Source of the DNA: Halosegnis rubeus | Lineage (GTDB): Archaea > Halobacteriota > Halobacteria > Halobacteriales > Haloarculaceae | NCBI RefSeq assembly: GCF_009184545.1 | Contig: NZ_QJOW01000002.1 | Location: 434,001-498,000, forward strand | DNA length: 64,000 nt | Direction of reading: 5' to 3' | Part shown: piece by piece, positions 54,054-62,151 of the stretch | Layout: each line of letters starts with the position of its first letter | Numbering within the stretch: the stretch's first letter is position 1 | Made by a program: the position numbers and the translations under genes | The notes under the pieces: model-generated | What the model saw: the letters and a program-made list of their open reading frames with translations, nothing else | Database searches by the model: none | What the model was told of the DNA's origin: nothing

Positions 54054-54184
54054 CTCGGTAGTGTCACGGTAGCGGTTTCAGACTGCGGCGGCGTGTTTCT
54101 ACGGCGTCGATACAACGCTTTCCAGCCACCGCACCGTCTCTCGCGTATCGGTGGCTGTTTAGTGGCGACGCTCCTGATTCGTGT

Positions 54185-54589
54185 ATGAGCGACGTGACCG
54201 ACCGCGACCTCTATCAGCGAGCGAAGGCCCTGCTCGAACCCGGCGACATCGAGTTGAACGGTCTCATCGTCCACACCGACCTCACCGGCGAGGAGGAGCC
54301 GACCCTCCACCAACTCACCCTGGATGTGGGCGAGACCATCACAGAGCACGCGGGCCTTGACCCCGCCGACACGTACGTCTACTCGGGCAACGACGACCCC
54401 GACTTCGGCGTCAATCAGCACCAGGGGCGCACCCTCGACGGCGACGAGTTCGTCTGGGAGTGTCAACAGCTGATGCGCGAGCAACACTACGAGGTCGTCT
54501 TCTACTACGAGGCCAGCGCCGACCAGGACGGCATCATCTCCGACCTCGACGACGACGGGCGCGACGTGACGAGCGTCCCCGGCGAGTAG
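54185..54589 (+). CDS. conserved haloarchaeal protein (possibly DUF5778)
   Basis: 134 residues, acidic, without signal or membrane segment. Segments such as VTDRDLYQRAKALLEPGDIE, LNGLIVHTD and YVYSGNDDPDFGVNQHQGRT are well formed and the gene has strong haloarchaeal codon use. I believe it belongs to DUF5778, but this is from memory. No catalytic pattern is seen. It precedes the haem gene cluster by about 40 bases in the same direction. Confidence 0.7.
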   Translation: MSDVTDRDLYQRAKALLEPGDIELNGLIVHTDLTGEEEPTLHQLTLDVGETITEHAGLDPADTYVYSGNDDPDFGVNQHQGRTLDGDEFVWECQQLMREQHYEVVFYYEASADQDGIISDLDDDGRDVTSVPGE

Positions 54590-54633
54590 CCGACGGCGAG
54601 GGGCTTATGACCCGGTAGCCCCGAGTTGTGGCA

Positions 54634-55719
54634 ATGACTCGCGGCCCCGTCGATTACGAGTTCGACCGTCTCGACCGCGCAATCGTGAACGCCTTCCAGG
54701 GCGGCTTCCCGGTCGTCGAAGATCCCTTCGAGCTGGCCGCCGGCGCGCTCCGTGAGCGTGGCGTCGACATCGGCGCGGCCGACCTCCACGCCCGTCTCAC
54801 TGAGATGGTGGACGCCGGCGCGCTCTCGCGGTACGGCGCGCTCGTCAACGCCGAGGAGATCGGCGGTGCGGCCTCACTCGTCGCGCTCCATGCTCCGGAA
54901 GACCGCTACGATGAGATTGCCGAACAGGTGAACGACTTCCGCGAAGTCGCCCACAACTACGAGCGCGAACACCCGCATCTGAACATGTGGTTCGTCGTCT
55001 CCGTCGCCGACAGCGACGGCGTGGCGACTGTGCTCGACCGCATCGAGGAGGCGACCGGGCAGGAGACGTACGATATGCCGAAGCTGCGCGAGTTCCACGT
55101 CGGCGCGAAGTTCCTGCTCGACGGACCGATACCCGACGGCGACGTTGACCTCTCGCATCTCGGCCCGTCGGTGACGCCGACGGACCGCCGGTCGCTTTCC
55201 CCCGACGAGTACGACCTCGTGATGGCGATTCAGGGCGGCTTCCCGACGACGCGGACGCCCTACGCAGACATCGCGGCCGAACTCGACAAATCCGTCTCGT
55301 GGGTTCTCGAGACGATCAAACGGTTCAACGAGGAAGGGAAGGTGCGCCGGGTCGGCGTCATCCCGAACCACTACGCGCTCGGCTACACGGAAAATGGGAT
55401 GACAGTCTGGAACGTCCCCGACGACCTCGTTGACGAGGTCGGGCCGGCGGTCGCCGAACTGGAGTTCGTCACCCACTGTTACCGTCGCCCGCGCCACGAA
55501 GGCGTGTGGCCGTACAACTTCTTCGCGATGACACACGGGCGCGACGAGGCGGAAAGCGAGCGCCGCATCCAGCAGGTGCGCGACGTGATGGCACAGTACT
55601 GGGACGTGGACGACGACGAGTGGGACTCGCTGTTCTCGACGCGCATCCTGAAGAAGACCGGTATCCGGCTGGACGAGCGGGCGAAAGCGAACACAGTCGA
55701 GACAGAGGAGACGGCGTGA
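54634..55719 (+). CDS. ahbAB: siroheme decarboxylase, AhbA-AhbB fusion
   Basis: 361 residues from the ATG at 54634 (a GTG two codons upstream is possible). Two Lrp/AsnC-like halves are visible: DRLDRAIVNAFQGGFPVVED to about 165, and SPDEYDLVMAIQGGFPTTRT to the end. Each has an HTH-like part followed by an alpha-beta domain (HNYEREHPHLNMWFVVSV; HCYRRPRHEGVWPYNFFAMT). The tandem arrangement fits AhbA and AhbB, which convert siroheme to didecarboxysiroheme in the alternative haem pathway. The gene overlaps the Met8-like gene by 4 bases. Confidence 0.9.
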   Translation: MTRGPVDYEFDRLDRAIVNAFQGGFPVVEDPFELAAGALRERGVDIGAADLHARLTEMVDAGALSRYGALVNAEEIGGAASLVALHAPEDRYDEIAEQVNDFREVAHNYEREHPHLNMWFVVSVADSDGVATVLDRIEEATGQETYDMPKLREFHVGAKFLLDGPIPDGDVDLSHLGPSVTPTDRRSLSPDEYDLVMAIQGGFPTTRTPYADIAAELDKSVSWVLETIKRFNEEGKVRRVGVIPNHYALGYTENGMTVWNVPDDLVDEVGPAVAELEFVTHCYRRPRHEGVWPYNFFAMTHGRDEAESERRIQQVRDVMAQYWDVDDDEWDSLFSTRILKKTGIRLDERAKANTVETEETA

Positions 55720-56363
55720 TTCCGCTGTTGCACGACTTCGCCGGTGAGACGGTGCTCGTCTTCGGCGGCGGTGGCGTCGGCGCGCGCAAGGCCAGACGCT
55801 TCACCCGGGAGGCGAGAGTCGTCGTCGTCGCGCCCGACTTTGCAGACACCGACTTCGGCGGCGCGGAGTTCGTCCGCGAGGCTCCCGCACCCGAAGACGT
55901 GGCAGAGTGGCTCGATCGGACGGAGCCGGCACTCGTCGTCGCGGCGACCGACGACACAGCGCTGAACGCCCGCATCGAGGCCGACGCACGCGAACGGAAC
56001 GTCCTCGTCAATCGGACCGACACCCACGGTGAGCGCGACCCCGGGAGCGTGGTCGTCCCAGCGACCGTGCGCGACGGCGACGTGGTCGTCTCGATTTCGA
56101 CGGGTGGGAGCGCACCGGCGCTCTCGAAACACCTGCGCGAGCAGATTGAGGCGGACATCGAGCACGCGGGCGAGATGGCGGCGCTCGTGGGCGAGATCCG
56201 CGGCGAGCTACAGGCTGACGGCGTCGACCCATCGCGCCGCCGGGATGCGGTTCGGGCGGTGGTGCGAGACGATGGGGTTTGGAAGCATTTAGGTACAGGA
56301 GGAACTAACGCACGGCAACGAGCCGACCGCGTCGTTCGTGACACAGTAGGTGACAATACATGA
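55716..56363 (+). CDS. precorrin-2 dehydrogenase (Met8/CysG-N-like)
   Basis: 215 residues from a GTG in the GTGA overlap. FGGGGVGARKARRFT is the NAD-binding loop near 16-30, and STGGSAPALSKHLREQIEAD is the C-terminal motif of the Met8/CysG-N/SirC family. The enzyme oxidises precorrin-2 to sirohydrochlorin; ferrochelation may be done here or by another enzyme. It sits between ahbAB and hemA, so the three make a siroheme-haem operon. Confidence 0.92.
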   Translation: MIPLLHDFAGETVLVFGGGGVGARKARRFTREARVVVVAPDFADTDFGGAEFVREAPAPEDVAEWLDRTEPALVVAATDDTALNARIEADARERNVLVNRTDTHGERDPGSVVVPATVRDGDVVVSISTGGSAPALSKHLREQIEADIEHAGEMAALVGEIRGELQADGVDPSRRRDAVRAVVRDDGVWKHLGTGGTNARQRADRVVRDTVGDNT

Positions 56364-57700
56364 CTGACTCCGCTCTCATCTCCGGTGTTAGCATCTCTCA
56401 CACCAGCGCCTCCGTCGACGATATCGAGACCGTCTGTTCGCTGAGCGAGCGCGAGGCCGTCGAACACCTCGCCGCCCAGCAGGACGTGAAAGAGGCGTTC
56501 GTCCTCCAGACGTGTAACCGCGCCGAGGCGTACGTCGTGACCGAGGAGGAAGCCCGCGGCCGCGAGGTGCTTGCCGACTACGCCGCCGCCGCCCCGGATG
56601 AGGTCGCCCGCGACCTCGACCACGAGGAATCGCTCGAACAGCTGCTTCGGGTCGCGTGTGGGCTCGAATCGCTCATCGTCGGGGAAGACCAGATTCTCGG
56701 CCAGCTCCGCAGCGCCTACGACACTGCCAGAACCGCCGGTGCCGTCGGCCCGGTGCTCGACGACGGCCTCCTGAAGGCGCTCCACGTCGGCGAGCGCGCC
56801 CGCACCGAGACGGCGATCAACGACGGCGTTGTCTCGCTCGGCTCCGCCGCCGCGCGCCTCGCCGGCACGGAGTGTGCCCTCGCGAACGCGACCGCGCTCG
56901 TCGTCGGAGCCGGCGAGATGGGGACGCTCGCCGCCCAGTCGTTCACCGACTCCGCGGCCGAGGTCGTCATCGCGAACCGGACGCGAGAGCGTGCCGACCA
57001 CGTCGCCGAGACGCTCGACGGGAACGTCTCGGCCGTCGGACTGGGCGCGCTCCCCGTCGCCGTCACCGAGGCCGACGTGATCGTCACCGCGACCGGCTCC
57101 TCGACGCCAGTACTCGACGGCGAGACGCTGCTCAACGCCGGCGAGACGTTCATCATCGACATCGCCCAGCCGCGTGACGTGGCCCCGAGTGCAGCCGGGG
57201 TCACCGGCGTCGACGTGCGCGACCTCGACGACCTGCGGTCGCTGACCGACGCCACACTCGCCTCCCGGCAGGCAGCCGCCCGCGAGGTGGAAGAGATTAT
57301 CCAGACGGAACTCGACCACCTGCTCGCCCAGTACAAGCGCAAGCGGGCCGACGAGGTCATCTCCGCGATGTACGAGGGCGCAGAGCGCATGAAAGAGCGC
57401 GAACTCTCGACGGCGCTTTCGAAGCTGGAGGAAGACGGACTGACCGACGACCAGCGTGCCACCATCGAGGCGATGGCCGACACTCTCGTCTCACAACTGC
57501 TCGCTGCGCCGACACAGAGTCTCCGTGCGGCCGCAGAGGAGGACGACTGGACTACCATCCACACCGCCCTCCAGCTGTTCGATCCGACCGGCGGCGCGCC
57601 GAGTCAGCTCTCCGACGCCAAGCCAGACGAGATACCCGACGCGGTCCGCCAGCAGATGCCTCCCGCGGTGTTGGAGAAACTCGGCGCGACCGACGACTGA
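56360..57700 (+). CDS. hemA: glutamyl-tRNA reductase
   Basis: 446 residues. Catalytic Cys52 is in LQTCNRAEAYVV. The Rossmann part has VVGAGEMGTLAAQSF, and the C-terminal dimerisation helices cover about 290-400. It reduces Glu-tRNA to glutamate-1-semialdehyde, the first committed step of tetrapyrrole synthesis. The start overlaps the Met8-like gene by 4 bases and the stop overlaps the SprT-like gene by one base. Confidence 0.96.
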   Translation: MTDSALISGVSISHTSASVDDIETVCSLSEREAVEHLAAQQDVKEAFVLQTCNRAEAYVVTEEEARGREVLADYAAAAPDEVARDLDHEESLEQLLRVACGLESLIVGEDQILGQLRSAYDTARTAGAVGPVLDDGLLKALHVGERARTETAINDGVVSLGSAAARLAGTECALANATALVVGAGEMGTLAAQSFTDSAAEVVIANRTRERADHVAETLDGNVSAVGLGALPVAVTEADVIVTATGSSTPVLDGETLLNAGETFIIDIAQPRDVAPSAAGVTGVDVRDLDDLRSLTDATLASRQAAAREVEEIIQTELDHLLAQYKRKRADEVISAMYEGAERMKERELSTALSKLEEDGLTDDQRATIEAMADTLVSQLLAAPTQSLRAAAEEDDWTTIHTALQLFDPTGGAPSQLSDAKPDEIPDAVRQQMPPAVLEKLGATDD

Positions 57701-58236
57701 TGTGGCCGCCGGCGAGCCACGACGCCCTTCTCGACCACGCGCGTTCCTACGCCGACAGCGTCCCGCTTGCCGTCGACACCGACGGTCTCGACTGGGAGGT
57801 GTCGACGCGCGCCAAGCGGCGGGCCGGCGTGTGTCGGTACGACGGCGACGGGATTACGATTCGGCTGGCGTGGCGGGCGGCCGAGCGGTTCGACCGCGCG
57901 CAGTTCGAGCGCGTGATTCGCCACGAACTCATTCACGCGTGGGAGTACCAGACGGCCGGCGAGGCGGGCCACGGCGCGCGCTTTCGCGAGCAGGCGAGTC
58001 GACTCGGCGTGAGCGTCACCTGTCCGACGTTCGCGACGCCGCGACTCCGGCTCGAGTGTACGAACTGCGCGTGGACGGCCGACAGACACCGCGCCTCGGC
58101 GGTCGTGACCAGTCCCGACGCTCGCCGCTGTGGGGACTGTGGCGCACGCTACGAGGTGGAACATCTCGCCTCCAGCGAGCGGTGGCGGACCGCGGCCGGC
58201 TACCGCGGTGCACGCGAGCGCATCGATGTCTGGTGA
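57700..58236 (+). CDS. SprT-like zinc metallopeptidase
   Basis: 178 residues. The zinc motif RHELIHAWEY at about 74-83 and the following GHGARFREQASRLG are typical of SprT/Spartan-like domains. A zinc ribbon (LECTNCAW, RRCGDCGARYEVEH) closes the protein. Spartan homologues act on DNA-protein cross-links; the archaeal role is not settled. It is translated directly after hemA but no haem link is known. Confidence 0.88.
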   Translation: MWPPASHDALLDHARSYADSVPLAVDTDGLDWEVSTRAKRRAGVCRYDGDGITIRLAWRAAERFDRAQFERVIRHELIHAWEYQTAGEAGHGARFREQASRLGVSVTCPTFATPRLRLECTNCAWTADRHRASAVVTSPDARRCGDCGARYEVEHLASSERWRTAAGYRGARERIDVW

Positions 58237-58237
58237 C

Positions 58238-59326
58238 TCAGAAGCCGCGGTGGTACTGGCGCGGCACGGGCGGTTCGACGCCCAACTCCTCGGCCGCATG
58301 GAGCGGGAAGTTCGGGTTGTACAGACTCTGGCGCGCTTGTAGGACGAGATCGGCGCGTTCGTTGCGCACGAGCGCGTCGGCACCCTCCGCGCTGTTGATT
58401 GCGCCGACGGCACCGACGACACAGTCCGTGTCGACGAGCGCCTCGCGCACCTCTTCGGCGTACGGCACCTGATAATGCGGGCCGGTGTGTGGAATCTTCT
58501 GGTCCGGGTGATTCGCCCCGCCGGAGATATCGAGCATGTCGGCACCGTCCTCGGCGAGGAGGGGGGCGAGCCGCGCCGTGTCCTCGACGGTCCAGTTCTC
58601 CTCGCCCATCCAGTCGGTCGCGGAGAGCCGGACGAAGACGGGCTTGTCGTCGGGCCACACCTCCCGCACCGCACGGGTCACCTCGCGGACGAGTCGCGTG
58701 CGTCCCTCGAAGTCGCCGCCGTACTTGTCGTCGCGCGTGTTCGTGAGCGGCGAGTAGAACTCGTGTAACAGGTAGCCGTGGGCGGCGTGGACCTCGGCGG
58801 CCTCGAAGCCGGCGTCGAGAGCGTGTTCGGCCCCCTCGCGGAACGACTCGACGACGCCCTCGACCTCTTCGGTCGTGAGCTTGTGCGTGTCGAGCGGCTG
58901 CTCGTAGGGGTACGGCTCCTCGGTCGGGCCAACGGGCGTCCAGCCGTCCTCGTTCGCGACGGTGACGCGGTCCTCGCGGTCGCCCGGGCGATAGGTCGAC
59001 GCCTTCCGACCCGCGTGGGCAAGTTGGATGGCCGGCACCGCGCCGTGTTTCTTCATGAACGCGGTGGTGTCCGCGAGCGCGTCGGCGTGTTCTGCCGACC
59101 AGATACCCAAGTCCTGTGGAGAGATGCGCCCGCGCGGCTCGACGGCGGTCGCCTCGCTGATGATGAGTCCCGCGCCGCCGGTCGCGCGCGAGCCGAGGTG
59201 GACCGTGTGCCAGTCGGTCGCCAGCCCGTCCATGTCGTCACAGGAGTACTGGCACATCGGGGAGACGGCGATGCGGTTGCGGAGCGTCGTGTCACGGAGT
59301 TCGAGTTCGTCGAAGAGATGCGACAT
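58238..59326 (-). CDS. old yellow enzyme family NADH:flavin oxidoreductase
   Basis: 362 residues. RIAVSPMCQYSCDDMDG at the start, AIQLAHAGRK, FEAAEVHAAHGYLLHEFYSP and the phosphate-binding VGAVGAINSAEGADALV fit YqjM-type ene-reductases. FMN would bind in the TIM barrel and NADPH reduce alpha,beta-unsaturated carbonyls. The gene is convergent with the SprT-like gene. Confidence 0.93.
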   Translation of the reverse strand: MSHLFDELELRDTTLRNRIAVSPMCQYSCDDMDGLATDWHTVHLGSRATGGAGLIISEATAVEPRGRISPQDLGIWSAEHADALADTTAFMKKHGAVPAIQLAHAGRKASTYRPGDREDRVTVANEDGWTPVGPTEEPYPYEQPLDTHKLTTEEVEGVVESFREGAEHALDAGFEAAEVHAAHGYLLHEFYSPLTNTRDDKYGGDFEGRTRLVREVTRAVREVWPDDKPVFVRLSATDWMGEENWTVEDTARLAPLLAEDGADMLDISGGANHPDQKIPHTGPHYQVPYAEEVREALVDTDCVVGAVGAINSAEGADALVRNERADLVLQARQSLYNPNFPLHAAEELGVEPPVPRQYHRGF

Positions 59327-59427
59327 ACAGACGGTTCACGGGGGACGGAGAAAAGCCGGCCGGGTTCGGTCGATACTGCCGGCGGCGCAAACGGACCACT
59401 CTTTGTCCACCGTCGAGAGACGCGCGT

Positions 59428-60153
59428 ATGGGAAAACAGCCGCACCTGCTCGTCGAGGAAGGAGACGTGAACGACATCGCGCTCGTCCCCGGCGACCCGG
59501 GCCGCGTCGAGCGCATCGCCACACAGTGTGAAAACGTCGAGACCGTCGCCGAAAACCGCGAGTACAAACTCGTCAATGCGACCTACGAGGGTCGCGAGCT
59601 TACCATCTGCTCGACCGGTATCGGCTGTCCGTCTGCGGCCATCGCCGTCGAGGAGCTGGCGCGGGTCGGCGTCGAGACGTTCATCCGCGTCGGCACCATC
59701 GGCGCGCTCCAGTCGGATATCGAGGTCGGTGACATGATCGTCGCGACCGGCGCAGCGAAGGAGGAAGGCACCTCCAAGCGCTACGAGTCGGAGACCTACC
59801 CCGCCGTCCCGGACTACCAGACGCTGACGGCGCTCGTCCAGTCGGCCGAAGCCAACGACGAGGAGATTCACGTCGGTCCCATCGTCTCGGACGACGCCTT
59901 CTACAACGAGTCCGACGAGTACGTCGCCGACTGGAACGAGGCGAATCTGCTCGCCATCGAGATGGAGGCCGCGACTGTGTTCTCGCTCGCACGCCGCCGC
60001 GGGCTCGCCGCCGGCGCAATCTGTACCGTCGACGGCAACCTCGTCGCCGGCACCCAGAAGGGAGCCGACTCCGACGAGGAGCTGCCGGAGAAGGCGAAGA
60101 ACAACGTCGAGCGCGCCATCGCCATCGCCCTCGACGCAGCGAGCGACCTGTGA
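59428..60153 (+). CDS. udp: nucleoside phosphorylase (uridine phosphorylase-like)
   Basis: 241 residues. DIALVPGDPGRVERIATQC binds phosphate, TGIGCPSAAIAVEEL and RVGTIGALQSDIEVGDMI are the core, and AIEMEAATVFSLARRRGL is the nucleoside site. This is the PNP/Udp family; uridine phosphorylase is the closest by pattern, with other nucleosides possible. The stop codon lies 2 bases from the TnpB stop on the other strand, so the IS element abuts the gene. Confidence 0.92.
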   Translation: MGKQPHLLVEEGDVNDIALVPGDPGRVERIATQCENVETVAENREYKLVNATYEGRELTICSTGIGCPSAAIAVEELARVGVETFIRVGTIGALQSDIEVGDMIVATGAAKEEGTSKRYESETYPAVPDYQTLTALVQSAEANDEEIHVGPIVSDDAFYNESDEYVADWNEANLLAIEMEAATVFSLARRRGLAAGAICTVDGNLVAGTQKGADSDEELPEKAKNNVERAIAIALDAASDL

Positions 60154-60230
60154 ACTACCCCACCCTGCTCGCGCTGACGCGCTCGCTGAGGGTGGGGCTT
60201 CCTGCTTCCACGACGCGCTTTGCAGGAACA
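60154..60230 (-). ncRNA. putative omega RNA at the tnpB 3' end
   Basis: TnpB guide RNAs come from the 3' end of tnpB and continue past the element edge. A perfect 9-bp stem at 60158-60166/60189-60197 with a GC-rich loop lies exactly there. The guide part would continue into the nucleoside phosphorylase gene. No direct evidence of transcription exists in the sequence. Confidence 0.4.
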
Positions 60231-61414
60231 ACCGCAGTTCCCACAGGGAGCGCAGTCTCCACAGGCGTTGATTCGGAGTAACCCACTCCTAGTTCGGTGA
60301 GTCCGCGAGAAAGAATGTTCCACGCTGCGTTTGCGTCTCTGTCTGCCTCGAAGCTACAGGCAGGACAGGAGTGTTCACGCACCCACAGCGGTTTGTCGGT
60401 TTCGACACCACACTGAGCGCACTCTTTGGTAGTTCCTTCAGGTCCAACTTCGACGAAGTGCGTGCCTTCACGCTCACACTTCGTTTCGAGCATATCGGTG
60501 AAGGTATTCCACGCCGCTGACGCCGTATTGCGGCTGTTTCGCTGTGATTCGAGCATCCCTTTCACGTCAAGGTCTTCGACGGCCACCAGTTCGTACTCCC
60601 GAGCGTAGTAGTTCGAAAGTTTGTGCAGGAAGTCACGCCGCTTGCGCTTGATGTCGAGATGGCACTCAGCGACACGCCGACGTTGCTTCTGCCAGTTGTT
60701 CGACTCGTATGCTTTCTGGGAGAGCTTCTGTTGCTCTCGTTCGAGCCTGTCGCGTTCTTCTGAGAGGGCGAGTGATTCGACCGCTGTGCCGTCTGTATCG
60801 TGGGCATACTTCAGAATACCCACGTCGATGCCAACCATGTCGTCAGTGTCAATATCCGCCAGCGGTGGCTTGGCTGGCGGTTCTGTGTCCATCTCAATAC
60901 CGAAGATAGCGAACCACTCGCCGGGTTTCTCTTTTTTCAGTGTGACTTCTTTGATTGTCGCATCCTCGGGTAGCGGTCGGTGGAGTTCGATGGGGATGTC
61001 TGCGAGTTTCGACAGCGACAACACGGTCTGCCCACCCTTCTTGTCGAGTTCGAAGCCAGACTGGTTGTAGGTGAAACTGCGAAACTCGCGTGGTGACTTC
61101 CACCGGAGTTCACCAACCTTGTAGCCCTGCTCTTTGAGTTGTCCGAGGCGTTTGATATTCTTGGCAATCCGCATGACAGTGGGCTGAAGCACCTTTGAGT
61201 ACACATCGGTAAGTGCGTCCCACCAGTCTTTGAGATCGGGAAGCTCGTCACGGATTTTACGGACACGCTGTTTGACGGTGCCCTCGTCTTCTGGAATCTG
61301 GTTGAAACGATACAGGGTGTGGTTGTAGAGCTGTCTACAGGTATCGCGGTGGTAGTCCAGCGTCTCACGCTGGCTTTCGGTCGGCGTGAGGCGATACCTG
61401 TAGTTGTAGTTCAT
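60155..61414 (-). CDS. tnpB: RNA-guided nuclease TnpB (OrfB family)
   Basis: 419 residues. The N-terminal helical domain starts MNYNYRYRLTPTESQRETLD. The RuvC core has Asp197 (VGIDVGILKYA), Glu280 (LVAVEDLDVKG) and Asp360 (DRDANAAWNIL), all catalytic. The zinc ribbon uses Cys332, 335, 350 and 353 (CAQCG, CPAC). Nothing is truncated, so it should be an active omega-RNA-guided DNA nuclease. It follows a 40-residue gene with 3 bases between stop and start. Confidence 0.95.
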   Translation of the reverse strand: MNYNYRYRLTPTESQRETLDYHRDTCRQLYNHTLYRFNQIPEDEGTVKQRVRKIRDELPDLKDWWDALTDVYSKVLQPTVMRIAKNIKRLGQLKEQGYKVGELRWKSPREFRSFTYNQSGFELDKKGGQTVLSLSKLADIPIELHRPLPEDATIKEVTLKKEKPGEWFAIFGIEMDTEPPAKPPLADIDTDDMVGIDVGILKYAHDTDGTAVESLALSEERDRLEREQQKLSQKAYESNNWQKQRRRVAECHLDIKRKRRDFLHKLSNYYAREYELVAVEDLDVKGMLESQRNSRNTASAAWNTFTDMLETKCEREGTHFVEVGPEGTTKECAQCGVETDKPLWVREHSCPACSFEADRDANAAWNILSRGLTELGVGYSESTPVETALPVGTAVVPAKRVVEAGSPTLSERVSASRVG

Positions 61415-61417
61415 GGG

Positions 61418-61540
61418 CTATGAGTCGCGTTCTTCGATTAGCTCGTCTAGTTTCTCTTGAACGAACGAGGAGAGATTCAGGTGGTTCTCCTGAATCCATT
61501 CTTCTTGGTCTTCACGGATGGTGATTGTCTTCCGTTTCAC
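61418..61540 (-). CDS. 40-residue ribbon-helix-helix-like protein upstream of tnpB
   Basis: A short gene with a GTG start. Translation gives MKRKTITIREDQEEWIQENH and then LNLSSFVQEKLDELIEERDS, with a beta-strand, turn and two helices: the CopG/MetJ/Arc-type RHH pattern. It ends 3 bases before the tnpB ATG, which supports co-translation. It could repress the IS promoter. Similar tiny genes precede some haloarchaeal tnpB genes. The start is uncertain by a few codons. Confidence 0.7.
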   Translation of the reverse strand: MKRKTITIREDQEEWIQENHLNLSSFVQEKLDELIEERDS

Positions 61541-61640
61541 CGTATGAATACTATATGCTTAATGCATAATATATGCTTGGATTACGTGGACCTGTGGGAC
61601 TGCAAAAATCATGTGTCGGAAAATGATGACGGCGGTGTAT

Positions 61641-61696
61641 CCCCTTCCTACTGCGCTACTCGGCCTTCGGCCTGCGTTGCTCCTTGAGGAAGGGGG
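61641..61696. repeat. large hairpin at the left end of the IS element
   Basis: CCCCTTCCT (61641-61649) pairs with AGGAAGGGG (61687-61695), and GGCCTTCGGCC folds inside. Subterminal hairpins of this type are the recognition sites of IS200/IS605 transposases. Confidence 0.55.
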
Positions 61697-61735
61697 CTTA
61701 CCGCCTGCATTCAGCTAAAACGAGACTGCCAGCCG

Positions 61736-62050
61736 TTACGTTTCGTCGGCGTGCATCGCCGCCAGCACGTCGACCTCCTCGATCTTCGGCTCGCCCGCGA
61801 GCAGGTCGTCCTCGTCGGCCATCAGCGCGGCCGCGATCTCACCTTCGAGGTGAGCCTGTCGGCCCTCCTGGTCCGGGAACGTATCGAAGATGCCGAACCT
61901 CGACTCGTCGAAGCGGAGCGCGAACCACGTCGTCATCCCCGGCTCCTCGCGTGCCATCGCGAGCGCGTCGGTCAGGAAGCCCGCGAGCGCTTCCTCGCTC
62001 CCGTCGTTCGCCTCGAACCGTGCAAGGAGTGCATACTCGGAGTCCTCCAT
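61736..62050 (-). CDS. antibiotic biosynthesis monooxygenase (ABM) domain protein
   Basis: 104 residues from the ATG at 62050. ALLARFEANDGSEEALAGFL, EEPGMTTWFALRFDESRFGI and FDTFPDQEGRQAHLEG are the pattern of the small dimeric ferredoxin-like ABM/quinol monooxygenase family. Function in haloarchaea is not known; putative quinol monooxygenase is the usual name. Residues before position 13 of the longer frame look non-coding. Confidence 0.85.
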   Translation of the reverse strand: MEDSEYALLARFEANDGSEEALAGFLTDALAMAREEPGMTTWFALRFDESRFGIFDTFPDQEGRQAHLEGEIAAALMADEDDLLAGEPKIEEVDVLAAMHADET

Positions 62051-62151
62051 TGCACTCACAGAAACGGGCGAACGGGGTATAAACACTGACCGATCATATG
62101 CTACAGCCGACGCCGAGAGCGTTTAGTCTGCGGCAGCCGTCGGTACCAGCG

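Larger units (their letters stand above)
60154..61700 (-). mobile_element. IS1341-type (IS200/IS605 group) element with tnpB, no tnpA
   Basis: The unit contains a 40-residue ribbon-helix-helix-like gene and tnpB in one direction. A hairpin with arms CCCCACCCT/AGGGTGGGG overlaps the tnpB 3' end (60158-60197), and a larger hairpin marks the other side (61641-61696). No Y1 transposase gene is present, so movement would need help in trans. The exact ends are not provable by eye; I give the limits set by the neighbouring genes and hairpins. Confidence 0.75.

Noticed and set aside
55469-57319. Minus-strand open frame of 616 codons
   Set aside because: Antisense to the ahbAB-Met8-hemA operon and composed of arginine- and serine-rich low-complexity sequence.
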